This document shows, one piece after another, positions 5,896 through 12,242 of a stretch of 12,242 nt of DNA (positions within the stretch are counted from its first letter, which is position 1; each line of letters begins with the position of its first letter). This DNA comes from Bacteroidota bacterium (GTDB taxonomy: Bacteria; Bacteroidota; Bacteroidia; Chitinophagales; Chitinophagaceae). Below the pieces are notes generated by a model. That model worked only from the letters and a program-made list of their open reading frames with translations, was not told the origin of the DNA and did no database searches. The position numbers and the translations under genes were made by a program. The DNA lies in assembly GCA_029778965.1 (NCBI GenBank), contig JAKPBL010000409.1, forward strand, positions 1-12,242, read 5' to 3'.

Positions 5896-6369
5896 ATGCC
5901 GACGATTCACCTGACAACTTTTGTCAAAGCCCCGCCTGCCCGTGTTTTCGACCTGAGCAGAAGCATAGAAGTCCACAAGAAGTCGCTGCGCCACACCGGC
6001 GAAGAAGCAGTTGGCGGTACCCGCATGGGCCTGATCGGCCTCGATGAAACCGTTACCTGGAAAGCCAAGCACCTCGGCAAACAGCGCCTGCTCAAATCAA
6101 AGATCACCGCGATGAAGAAAAACGAGCAGTTCACCGACGAAATGCTCGAAGGCGATTTCCGCAGCATGCGCCATGAGCATCATTTCAAGCCCATCGAGAA
6201 CGGCACCTTGATGATCGATTACTTCTCATACGAAATGCCTTTCGGCGTTGTCGGCAAACTGATCGACCGGTTTTACCTACGCGGTTACATGACCCGCCTG
6301 CTCGAAACCCGGAACGAGCACATCCGCGAGCTGGCCGAGTCGGAACAGTGGAAGCGCTATCTCGACTAA
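5896..6369 (+). CDS. SRPBCC family protein (polyketide cyclase/ligand-binding fold)
   Basis: A 157-residue predicted cytoplasmic protein of the START/SRPBCC superfamily, whose members bind hydrophobic ligands in a helix-grip cavity. The family pattern is clear: LTTFVKAPPARVFDLSRSIE at the N-terminus, VHKKSLRHTGEEAVGG, GLIGLDETVTWKAKHLGK in the middle, FRSMRHEHHFKPIENGTLMIDYFSYEMPFGVVGKL, and a long C-terminal helix with YMTRLLETRNEHIREL. Homologues are widespread, often annotated as cell division inhibitor-like or cyclase-like, but no enzymatic function is established for this subgroup. The start at 5896 (MPTIHL) is preferred over an upstream frame opening because the family begins there. It lies 56 bp after gcvT and 36 bp before comB on the same strand, so cotranscription is possible, but the neighbours suggest no shared pathway. 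Confidence 0.85.
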   Translation: MPTIHLTTFVKAPPARVFDLSRSIEVHKKSLRHTGEEAVGGTRMGLIGLDETVTWKAKHLGKQRLLKSKITAMKKNEQFTDEMLEGDFRSMRHEHHFKPIENGTLMIDYFSYEMPFGVVGKLIDRFYLRGYMTRLLETRNEHIRELAESEQWKRYLD

Positions 6370-6391
6370 CAAGGCAGTGCCCGATAAAACC

Positions 6392-6399
6392 TATTTTTG
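6392..6399 (+). promoter_or_regulatory. -7 box of comB
   Basis: TATTTTTG matches TAnnTTTG exactly and ends six bases before the comB ATG at 6406. Transcription from it would give an almost leaderless mRNA. No -33 TTG is evident upstream, so this is a motif-level call. Confidence 0.4.
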
Positions 6400-6405
6400 C
6401 TGCCG

Positions 6406-7143
6406 ATGAGCCAACAACCCCAACTATTCACCTCGCTGTCTCCCGCCCTTTTGCATTTGTACGACCTCAGCAACAGCATCGTGGTGATCATCGACGTGCT
6501 CCGGGCCACTTCCACTATTGCCACCGCACTTTACAATGGCGCCAGCGCCGTTATTCCGGTTGATTCGGTTCCCCTTTGCATCAAAACCGGCCGGCAAATA
6601 GGGGGCATCACCGCCGGCGAACGAGACGGGAAAGTGGCGGATGGCCTTTCTTACGGCAACTCTCCCTTTGAATATCCCCGCCATTTCATCGAAGGCAAAA
6701 CCCTGGTACTTACCACCACCAACGGAACCCGGCTGCTGCACATGGCGCTGGCCAACGGCGCTCCCGCTGTTATTACCGGCTCCTTCCCCAACCTGTCGGC
6801 GGTATGTGAGTTCCTGCTTCGCCAGCACCGGAATGTAGTGCTGGGCTGCGCCGCCTGGAAAGACCGGGTGAACCTGGAAGACACCCTCTTCGCCGGCGCC
6901 GTTATCAGCCGCATCCGCGATGCCTTTTCCATTAACTGCGACTCCTCGCAAATGGCCGAAGCGCTTTATTTGTCTGCCGGCGATGACCTGTACGGTTATA
7001 TGAAGCGGCACAATGCCTCGCATTACCACCGGTTGAGCGGCTACGGGCTCGAAAAAGACATCCGCTATTGCCTGACGCCCGATTCGGCGCCGGTTGTTCC
7101 CGTTTTTGACGGGGGAAAGCTGCTGCCCGCACAAAACGTCTAG
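6406..7143 (+). CDS. comB: 2-phosphosulfolactate phosphatase (ComB family)
   Basis: A 245-residue protein of the ComB family (EC 3.1.3.71), Mg2+-dependent phosphatases that convert 2-phosphosulfolactate to 3-sulfolactate. All family signatures are present: IDVLRATST (29-37), GERDGKVADGLSYGNSPFEY (71-90), TTTNGT (103-108), GSFPN (125-129), and GCAAWKDRVNLEDTLFAGA (147-165) with Cys148 and Glu158-Asp159. In methanogens this is the second step of coenzyme M biosynthesis. In Bacillus the homologue takes part in making sulfolactate. Neither phosphosulfolactate synthase (comA) nor sulfolactate dehydrogenase (comC) is nearby. In Bacteroidota it may serve another sulfonate route or a related phosphoester (inference). 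The start at 6406 (MSQQPQ) was chosen; a TTG at 6397 lies inside the -7 box. feoB follows after 66 bp. Confidence 0.88.
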   Translation: MSQQPQLFTSLSPALLHLYDLSNSIVVIIDVLRATSTIATALYNGASAVIPVDSVPLCIKTGRQIGGITAGERDGKVADGLSYGNSPFEYPRHFIEGKTLVLTTTNGTRLLHMALANGAPAVITGSFPNLSAVCEFLLRQHRNVVLGCAAWKDRVNLEDTLFAGAVISRIRDAFSINCDSSQMAEALYLSAGDDLYGYMKRHNASHYHRLSGYGLEKDIRYCLTPDSAPVVPVFDGGKLLPAQNV

Positions 7144-7180
7144 TTCCGGAAATCGTAAGGCTTACTTGCGGCAACTGAAA

Positions 7181-7188
7181 TACCTTTG
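7181..7188 (+). promoter_or_regulatory. -7 box of feoB
   Basis: TACCTTTG matches TAnnTTTG exactly and ends 21 bp before the feoB ATG at 7210. A TTG at 7166-7168 lies only 12 nt upstream, shorter than the usual -33 spacing. I see no clear Fur-box palindrome in the comB-feoB gap (7144-7209), although iron control of feoB would be expected. Confidence 0.45.
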
Positions 7189-7209
7189 CGTTTCTAGACG
7201 ATCGAACGC

Positions 7210-9381
7210 ATGATTCAAATTGGCCTGGTTGGGAATCCGAATAGTGGTAAAAGCTCTCTTTTCAACGCGTTGACTGGCTTGAACCAGAAAGTAGGCAACT
7301 TTCCGGGTGTTACCGTCGACAAAAAGACGGGCCTCTCGCAGCTTACCGACCAGCTCAAGGCCACTGTTATCGATTTGCCGGGAACCTATAGCCTGTACCC
7401 GAAACGGGGCGACGAATGGGTGACCTACCAGGTATTGATGGACCAGGACCCCGACGTAAAAATCGACCTGCTGGTTTTGCTGGCCGATGCAGCCAACCTG
7501 AAGCGCAACCTGCTTTTCGTTTCCCAGATCATCGATCTGAAAATCCCGGTGGTGGTAGCGCTTACCATGATGGACATGGCGCGAAGCAAGGGCATCGAGA
7601 TCGACGTCGGCGGACTCGAGCGCGAATTGGGTGTACCGGTGGTAGTGGTCAATCCACGCAAAAACAAGGGCATCATCCCGCTGAAAAAAGCGATGGCTGC
7701 CACCGCCTTGCACCAATACCAGCCACCGGCCCGCGATTTTATTCCGAATAAAGAGCTGGCCGGCGCCGCAGTGGACCGGGTCAAGACCCTTGTCGACCAT
7801 GAGATGAGCGACTACAAGGCCGTTCACCTGCTGATCAACCACGAGCGTTTTGCGCTGCCCGACAGCTTGCAGACCGCTATTGAAGACACGGAAAAAAACA
7901 ACCAGTTCAATCCCACCAAAACACAGGCGGAGGAGATATTGCAGCGGTACACCCGCATCAAAAGCATCATGCAGCAAACGGTGGTCGAGCCCGATCCATT
8001 GCAAAAAAGCCTTTTCACCGAAAAGCTCGATAATATCCTGATCCACCGGGTATGGGGATACCTGATTTTGCTGGGCGTTCTTTTCCTGTTGTTCCAGTCG
8101 GTTTTCCTGCTGGCACAATACCCGATGGATTTTATAGAATGGGGGTTCGGCGAAATGAGCACCTGGCTTACCCATGTATTGCCGGCTGCCTGGTGGGCCG
8201 ATATGCTGGTAAACGGCATAGTGGCCGGTATTGGCGGCATTGTTGTGTTCGTGCCGCAAATCATGATCCTGTTCGGGCTGACCACCATCCTGGAAGATAC
8301 CGGTTATATGGCCCGCATCAGCTTTCTAACGGATAAGCTTATGCGAAAAGCCGGCCTCAACGGGAAAAGCGTAATGCCGATGATCAGCGCCTTCGCCTGT
8401 GCGGTGCCCGCTATCATGAGTGCGCGGAGCATCGAGAACACCAAAGAACGCCTGCTGACTATTTTGGTTACACCGCTGATGAGCTGCAGCGCCCGGCTGC
8501 CGGTATATACCATTTTGATCGCCCTGGTAATTCCCGATAAACGGCTGGCGGGATTTATCAGCCTGCCCGGCCTGGTGATGATGGGTCTTTACCTGTTCGG
8601 TATTGTTATGGCAATGGCCGTATCATGGGTGGCCAAATGGTTTCTCCGAAGCAAAGAAAAAAGCTTTTTCATCCTGGAGCTGCCCATGTACCGTGCGCCG
8701 CGCTGGCGCAATGTTTTCACCACCATGTTTCAGAAGGCGAAGATATTCGTGGTTGACGCCGGCCGGGTGATCATGGTCATCAGTATGGTGCTCTGGGTGC
8801 TGAGCAGCTATGGCCCTCCCGGCCGCATGAAAGCCATCGATGCCACTTACGAAGCCGCGCTCGAAGATTTCGACCGGCAGCATGGCCCTGACAGCGCCGC
8901 CGCGCCGGCTGCGGCAAACGAGGCCGTTGCTGCAGCGCGCGATGCCCTTGAAAAAGAATACGGGTCGGCAAAGCTGGCCGGTTCTTATGCCGGCATCCTC
9001 GGCAAAGCGATCGAACCGGTGATTCGTCCCCTGGGGTACGACTGGAAGATCGGCATCGCCCTGATCACCTCTTTTGCCGCGCGCGAAGTATTCGTAGGCA
9101 CCATGGCCACCTTGTACAGCGTAGAAGACGACGAAAGCAATAATGAACTGCTGCTGCGTGAAAAAATGCGGCAGGCAAAACGGGAAGACGGTACGCCGGT
9201 GTACACATTGGCAACCGGCGTTTCACTGATGCTCTTTTACCTGCTGGCCATGCAGTGTATGAGTACCCTCGCCATTGTAAAACGCGAAACCCGCAGTTGG
9301 AAATGGCCCATGATCCAACTGATCTACATGACGGCGCTGGCCTATCTTACGAGCTTACTGGCTTACCAGCTTCTCTCCTAG
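7210..9381 (+). CDS. feoB: Ferrous iron transport protein B (FeoB)
   Basis: A 723-residue inner-membrane Fe(II) transporter with an N-terminal G domain. The G domain has G1 GNPNSGKS (8-15), the G2 Thr35 in FPGVTVD, G3 DLPG (55-58), and a G4 reading TMMD (119-122), where most FeoB proteins have N-x-x-D. A helical GDI-like spacer follows, and the membrane part begins near residue 278. The Gate regions are clear: FACAVPAIMSAR with Cys397, and MSCSARLPVYTI with Cys426 (first Gate), and GIALITSFAAREVFVGTMATLYS around 617-639 (second Gate). An Ala-rich soluble insertion (about 547-595) separates them. Length is normal and the C-terminal hydrophobic segments are complete (ends LLAYQLLS). No feoA or feoC is adjacent, and no FeoA-like fusion is seen. 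It lies 66 bp after comB with its own -7 box, and its last 35 nt overlap the convergent thioredoxin gene. Confidence 0.96.
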   Translation: MIQIGLVGNPNSGKSSLFNALTGLNQKVGNFPGVTVDKKTGLSQLTDQLKATVIDLPGTYSLYPKRGDEWVTYQVLMDQDPDVKIDLLVLLADAANLKRNLLFVSQIIDLKIPVVVALTMMDMARSKGIEIDVGGLERELGVPVVVVNPRKNKGIIPLKKAMAATALHQYQPPARDFIPNKELAGAAVDRVKTLVDHEMSDYKAVHLLINHERFALPDSLQTAIEDTEKNNQFNPTKTQAEEILQRYTRIKSIMQQTVVEPDPLQKSLFTEKLDNILIHRVWGYLILLGVLFLLFQSVFLLAQYPMDFIEWGFGEMSTWLTHVLPAAWWADMLVNGIVAGIGGIVVFVPQIMILFGLTTILEDTGYMARISFLTDKLMRKAGLNGKSVMPMISAFACAVPAIMSARSIENTKERLLTILVTPLMSCSARLPVYTILIALVIPDKRLAGFISLPGLVMMGLYLFGIVMAMAVSWVAKWFLRSKEKSFFILELPMYRAPRWRNVFTTMFQKAKIFVVDAGRVIMVISMVLWVLSSYGPPGRMKAIDATYEAALEDFDRQHGPDSAAAPAAANEAVAAARDALEKEYGSAKLAGSYAGILGKAIEPVIRPLGYDWKIGIALITSFAAREVFVGTMATLYSVEDDESNNELLLREKMRQAKREDGTPVYTLATGVSLMLFYLLAMQCMSTLAIVKRETRSWKWPMIQLIYMTALAYLTSLLAYQLLS

Positions 9382-9949
9382 CCTGTGCCTCCCGCAGGTG
9401 CTGCATAAATTCGCGGGCGGTATGATTGCCCTTATCGCGTGCATACCAGGCGTGCAATTGCGAATACACGGCTTCTTTGGGCAGCTCCTTTTTTTCCATC
9501 AGGGTTTTCAGCAGCTCCCGCGCCGGCTGCGGCCGGGGCCCCCAGCTTCCATAGATCTGCTGGGTGTCGGTATCAATAAAGATGACTTTGGGAATGGAGC
9601 GGGCGCCGTCGGTCAGGAATTTATCCATCCAGGCCGGGTTTTCATCGCGCAGCAGGAGCTTGTGCGTTATCAACGGGTTCACCTGCGCCAGCTTATCGAT
9701 AATGGGAATGATCTGCGCCGCATCGCCGCACCAGCCTTCAGTGAGGGTTAGCCAGGTCATCGGCGTTTCGATCGACAACAGGAACGCTTCCTGCTTTTCA
9801 TCGGGCTTCCAGGTTTTTTCCCAGCGTTTCATCCGCTGGATATTCAGTTTCGCATAGTCCACCAGCCAATCGTCCTGGTTCGGGCCGGTCGTTTTATTCT
9901 CTGCCATCAGCTCATCCAGGAGATTCCGGTACTGCTTGTAATCCATCAT
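9347..9949 (-). CDS. Thioredoxin family protein (Thioredoxin_9 type, WCGD motif)
   Basis: A 200-residue predicted cytoplasmic protein of the Thioredoxin_9 type. The thioredoxin-like core has MTWLTLTEGWCGDAAQIIP (64-82), with Cys74 as the only cysteine in the protein, and the cis-Pro segment SIPKVIFID (118-126). The N-terminal ~60 residues and C-terminal ~55 are helical and charged. CxxC is replaced by Cys-Gly-Asp-Ala, so it cannot form an internal disulfide. It may act as a monothiol protein or have a non-redox role; the family function is not established. The start at 9949 (MMDYKQ, tandem ATGs at 9949 and 9946) lies 10 bp after the aminopeptidase stop and follows AGGA, one of the few plausible Shine-Dalgarno sequences here. 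A longer frame from 10021 would overlap the upstream gene. It forms an operon with the M24 gene. Its 3' end overlaps feoB by 35 nt. Confidence 0.85.
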   Translation of the reverse strand: MMDYKQYRNLLDELMAENKTTGPNQDDWLVDYAKLNIQRMKRWEKTWKPDEKQEAFLLSIETPMTWLTLTEGWCGDAAQIIPIIDKLAQVNPLITHKLLLRDENPAWMDKFLTDGARSIPKVIFIDTDTQQIYGSWGPRPQPARELLKTLMEKKELPKEAVYSQLHAWYARDKGNHTAREFMQHLREAQARREAGKPVSS

Positions 9950-9959
9950 ATCAATTCCT

Positions 9960-11273
9960 TTAGTTTCCAATTTGGGATGTCGGGCGGGGGATAAGATATA
10001 TTTCTTTCTGCCTGCCGTCAATATAGCGAAATCCCTTTTTATCGAAGAATCCGTCTTCTTCTAACATAATCCGGATGCTTTTGTTCCATTCGGGCAGGTT
10101 CACCGTACAGTTCAGCTCTATGGAATAGGCCGTGTTGTAATGTATCGGGTAGTCGCCCGGACCGGGTACGCCGCCCTGCATATCCCACAAACCGATGGTA
10201 GGGCCGGCCGCGTGACCGTGAAACCCGATGGGGTGGGTGTAGATCGTCGGGGTCAGTCCTTCGCCTTTTGCCTGTTCCAGCGCTGCTTTCAGCACCTGGT
10301 TGCCGGTTCGGCCCCAGGCAAAGCGCCCTGTAAGGATATCTTGCAGGCGGTTGCCCTGCGCAAATGCTTTCACCAGGAAAGCCGGCGCTGCTGTTTCGTC
10401 GGGATGCAGCACATACGCGTGTTGCTGGATATCGGTTTGCAGGCGCAGGTAGCTGATGCCGAAATCGACATGCAACAAATCGCCGGGCAGTATCACACTG
10501 CTTTGCGAAGCGCCATTGCGCTGGATATCAACCGTTGGATGGAACCAGGTATCCAAACCCAGGCTGCGGATCTTTTCGCGGTACCACCATACCAGGTCGT
10601 CGGTGGTAGTAATACCGGGCGTGATCACCTTCTCTGAAAAGCCTTCGGCGATGATTTTATGCGAAATATTGATGAGCTGCGGGTAATAGTTCATTTCTAT
10701 ATCGGTACGGGTCTCCAGCCAGCGTATACCGAGGTTTTCGGCCGACACTACCCTGCTTCTGAGGCTGGCGGGCAGTTTGTTCATCAGCAGGTTGTACTCG
10801 GTATGGTCGAGCCCGTCGGCATGCGCCTGCTGTTCGCAGGTATTAATGCCGATCTTTTTCGGTGACCGCTGTTGGATAATATCCAGCAATGCATCCCACT
10901 GGTTGGGAAATTTTTCCATATCCCAGGCCGCTCTGATCTGGCTGCCTACGTTGTACCGGGCAATGGCCAGCTTCTCCAGCTCATTTCCCTTGCGGAAAAA
11001 AACCAGGATGGTGCGGCGGCGCGCCGACAGCCATTCGGCAGGCAACATGGTTTTAAGAATGGGATCTTCATTGTATTCGCGCGAGATCAATACCCACATA
11101 TCGATGCCGGTACTGTCCATCAGGCCGGGCAGCAGCCGCTCAAATCTTTCCGTAAGCATGTTGTTGACCACAGCGGCCTGCTCACGCAGGGGCAGCACCT
11201 GTGCCCGGGAGCCGGGCGCAAAAACGGATACCAGCACAAAAACGACGATACCGCGGCAGATAAATTTTCTCAT
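9960..11273 (-). CDS. Exported M24 family peptidase (Xaa-Pro aminopeptidase)
   Basis: A 437-residue metallopeptidase with a signal peptide (positively charged MRKF, hydrophobic 8-19, probable cleavage after SRA at 24). An N-terminal creatinase-like domain (about 35-190) precedes the pita-bread catalytic domain (about 195-435). Metal ligands of the M24 type are visible: Asp270 in HVDFG, Asp281 eleven residues on, a His in GFHGHAAG (352 or 354), Glu386 in SIELNCT, and Glu405/406 in MLEEDGFF. It is therefore expected to be an active dinuclear enzyme that removes N-terminal residues before proline, or cleaves dipeptides, in the periplasm. The exact specificity is uncertain. It lies 53 bp downstream of the helicase gene, has its own -7 box at 11288-11295, and is followed after 10 bp by the thioredoxin-like gene. 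Confidence 0.9.
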   Translation of the reverse strand: MRKFICRGIVVFVLVSVFAPGSRAQVLPLREQAAVVNNMLTERFERLLPGLMDSTGIDMWVLISREYNEDPILKTMLPAEWLSARRRTILVFFRKGNELEKLAIARYNVGSQIRAAWDMEKFPNQWDALLDIIQQRSPKKIGINTCEQQAHADGLDHTEYNLLMNKLPASLRSRVVSAENLGIRWLETRTDIEMNYYPQLINISHKIIAEGFSEKVITPGITTTDDLVWWYREKIRSLGLDTWFHPTVDIQRNGASQSSVILPGDLLHVDFGISYLRLQTDIQQHAYVLHPDETAAPAFLVKAFAQGNRLQDILTGRFAWGRTGNQVLKAALEQAKGEGLTPTIYTHPIGFHGHAAGPTIGLWDMQGGVPGPGDYPIHYNTAYSIELNCTVNLPEWNKSIRIMLEEDGFFDKKGFRYIDGRQKEIYLIPRPTSQIGN

Positions 11274-11287
11274 GAAAACCCTTTTGC

Positions 11288-11295
11288 CAAATGTA
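11288..11295 (-). promoter_or_regulatory. -7 box of the M24 peptidase gene
   Basis: On the minus strand TACATTTG matches TAnnTTTG exactly and ends 14 bp before the ATG at 11273. A TTTG lies 12 nt further upstream, closer than the usual -33 distance. The promoter sits in the 53-bp gap after the helicase gene, so the peptidase and thioredoxin genes could be transcribed independently of it. Confidence 0.45.
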
Positions 11296-11326
11296 GGCGG
11301 CAGTACGCAAACGGGGTATTTATTAT

Positions 11327-12242
11327 TTAACCATCTGCCGACAGCACCGCTTTTATTTCGTGAAAAGCGATATGGTCGGCGAGCTGGCTCTTTAGTACGC
11401 CTAACTGGCGCGTTTCCAGCCGGTGGACGGCCTGCCGTATCAAATCGATCTTTTCCTGGTCGACCAGTTGTTCCAGTGGCAACTTTCCAGCAGCAACTGA
11501 TTCTACCAGGTGATTGGCGATGGTTGATATCGCCATCTCTCTTTCGGCAGCGATTTCGGGCAGTGATTTCCCTCCCTGGAACAATATCAGCGAAATGCGG
11601 GTGCTCTCGCCTTTTTCAGGGCGCGGTTTTTTGTCGGCGGCTGGCGCTGCGGCAGCGGGTTTGCTGCGTTTTGTTTTTGTGGCGGCAGTTGTTTTTTCAG
11701 CAACGGTTGTGGCCGACCATTCGCCCGGCAGCGCTGCCTGGTTCTCCGATGCCGCCGTACCAGCCACGTTATCAGCCTGCAGCCACAATAATACTTCGCC
11801 TACCGGAAGCCCGTCGGCCAGGCCGGTTGTCATTTTAACCGCCAGCGCCAGGTCGTTCTTTTTTTTGACCAGCACTTTTTTCATCACCGCAAGGGATTGC
11901 AGGTACTTGTGCTGCTTTTTACGGGCATGCAGCAACTGCGCATGCTGATCGATCGCTTCTACCATGGTATCGATCTGCCGGCAGAAATAATCCGCCGCCG
12001 CCAGGGTTCTTTCCTGTAAAAAACGGAATCCGTCTTCTGGCGCTTTTTCCTGGAGGCTGTGCAGGTAGCTAACCGTTTTATACGATACCGGCAGCAGTAC
12101 GCCAAGACATTTCAACAAGTGATCGGCCAACGCCAGCTTCTCTTCCTGGCCGGCGCTTTTTTTCGTCGCCACCTGCCCCTTCCATCTTTCGGCAGCTTCC
12201 TGCAACTGCTCGGTGTGGAATGGCGACAGTATATTGTTGAGC
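11327..12242 (-). CDS. Helicase-like protein, C-terminal part with HTH_40 domain (partial)
   Basis: The reading frame is open through the right edge, so the N-terminus is missing; about 304 C-terminal residues are visible, beginning LNNILSPFHTEQ. The first ~160 residues are helical with coiled-coil character (for example HARKKQHKYLQSLAVMKKVL) and match no catalytic motif. An Ala/Lys/Thr/Pro-rich linker (about 185-220) follows. The last ~80 residues (ISLILFQGGKSLPEIAAERE, AISTIANHLVESVAAGKL, DQEKIDLIRQAV) have the HTH_40 pattern found at the C-termini of RecQ and PIF1/RecD-like helicases. In Bacteroidota such tails commonly belong to large PIF1-type AAA ATPases, so that is the favoured identity. 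No helicase motif is inside the window, so a different N-terminal part cannot be excluded. A TTG at 12205 is an internal codon, not the start. Confidence 0.65.
   Translation of the reverse strand, partial: LNNILSPFHTEQLQEAAERWKGQVATKKSAGQEEKLALADHLLKCLGVLLPVSYKTVSYLHSLQEKAPEDGFRFLQERTLAAADYFCRQIDTMVEAIDQHAQLLHARKKQHKYLQSLAVMKKVLVKKKNDLALAVKMTTGLADGLPVGEVLLWLQADNVAGTAASENQAALPGEWSATTVAEKTTAATKTKRSKPAAAAPAADKKPRPEKGESTRISLILFQGGKSLPEIAAEREMAISTIANHLVESVAAGKLPLEQLVDQEKIDLIRQAVHRLETRQLGVLKSQLADHIAFHEIKAVLSADG

Noticed and set aside
6424..7134. 236-codon minus-strand open frame within comB
   Set aside because: Exactly mirrors comB, which has all its family motifs; the antisense translation has none.
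7137..7200. CGTCTAG/CTAGACG inverted repeat around the comB-feoB gap as an attachment site or operator
   Set aside because: Only 7 bp, one arm is the end of comB coding sequence, and there is no integrase or mobile gene near.
7162..8259. 365-codon open frame on the minus strand inside feoB
   Set aside because: It is antisense to the conserved feoB G domain and membrane start, its translation is rich in His and Gln and resembles no family. Long antisense frames are expected in GC-rich coding DNA.
3946..9949. A new multi-gene defence or metabolic system spanning the middle of the window
   Set aside because: Each gene belongs to a recognisable housekeeping or common family, gaps and promoters suggest independent units, and no nuclease, effector or toxin-like component is present.
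10777..11838. 353-codon plus-strand open frame across the M24 and helicase genes
   Set aside because: It is antisense to two recognised genes, crosses their intergenic promoter, and is rich in Arg, Ser and Pro without any domain pattern.

Overview
The window looks like chromosomal DNA from a Bacteroidota member, most likely Chitinophagaceae or a close relative (inference). The reasons are the gene content (a PadR regulator next to a double-PspC membrane protein, a Thioredoxin_9 protein with a WCGD motif, a helicase with a C-terminal HTH_40 domain), scarce Shine-Dalgarno sequences, and TAnnTTTG -7 boxes upstream of most genes. Coding regions are GC-rich with many C/G-ending codons. The first ~175 bp are clearly AT-rich.

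Layout. (1) 1-631: AT-rich non-coding DNA, then an abrupt junction to a 37-codon remnant of the 3' end of rtcB, a 14-bp tandem repeat able to form hairpins, and a promoter region with palindromes. (2) 632-3193 (+): a two-gene operon, PadR regulator and PspC-domain membrane protein, closed by a strong intrinsic terminator whose T-tract overlaps the -33 box of the next promoter. (3) 3367-3981 (+): a NarL/LuxR-type response regulator with no kinase nearby, whose 3' end overlaps that of a convergent HAD-IIB phosphatase (3946-4665, -). (4) 4754-9381 (+): gcvT, an SRPBCC protein, comB and feoB in one direction with gaps of 56, 36 and 66 bp; several have their own -7 box. (5) 9347-12242 (-): the 3' part of a helicase-like gene with a C-terminal HTH, then an exported M24 Xaa-Pro aminopeptidase and a thioredoxin-like protein. 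feoB and the thioredoxin gene are convergent and overlap by 35 bp.

The genes do not form one pathway. They are mostly housekeeping or conserved accessory genes: one-carbon/glycine metabolism (gcvT), ferrous iron uptake (feoB), sulfonate-related metabolism (comB), peptide degradation (M24) and envelope stress (PadR-PspC). I found no CRISPR array, tRNA, rRNA, insertion sequence, prophage or recognisable defence system, and nothing that amounts to a clearly new multi-gene system. The points most worth checking are the rtcB remnant at the composition break, the GGGTGGTACC-containing hairpin repeats, the fused terminator/promoter at 3258-3312, the palindromic candidate operator of the padR operon, the start-proximal -7 boxes that predict leaderless mRNAs, and the two convergent gene pairs with ~35-bp coding overlaps.
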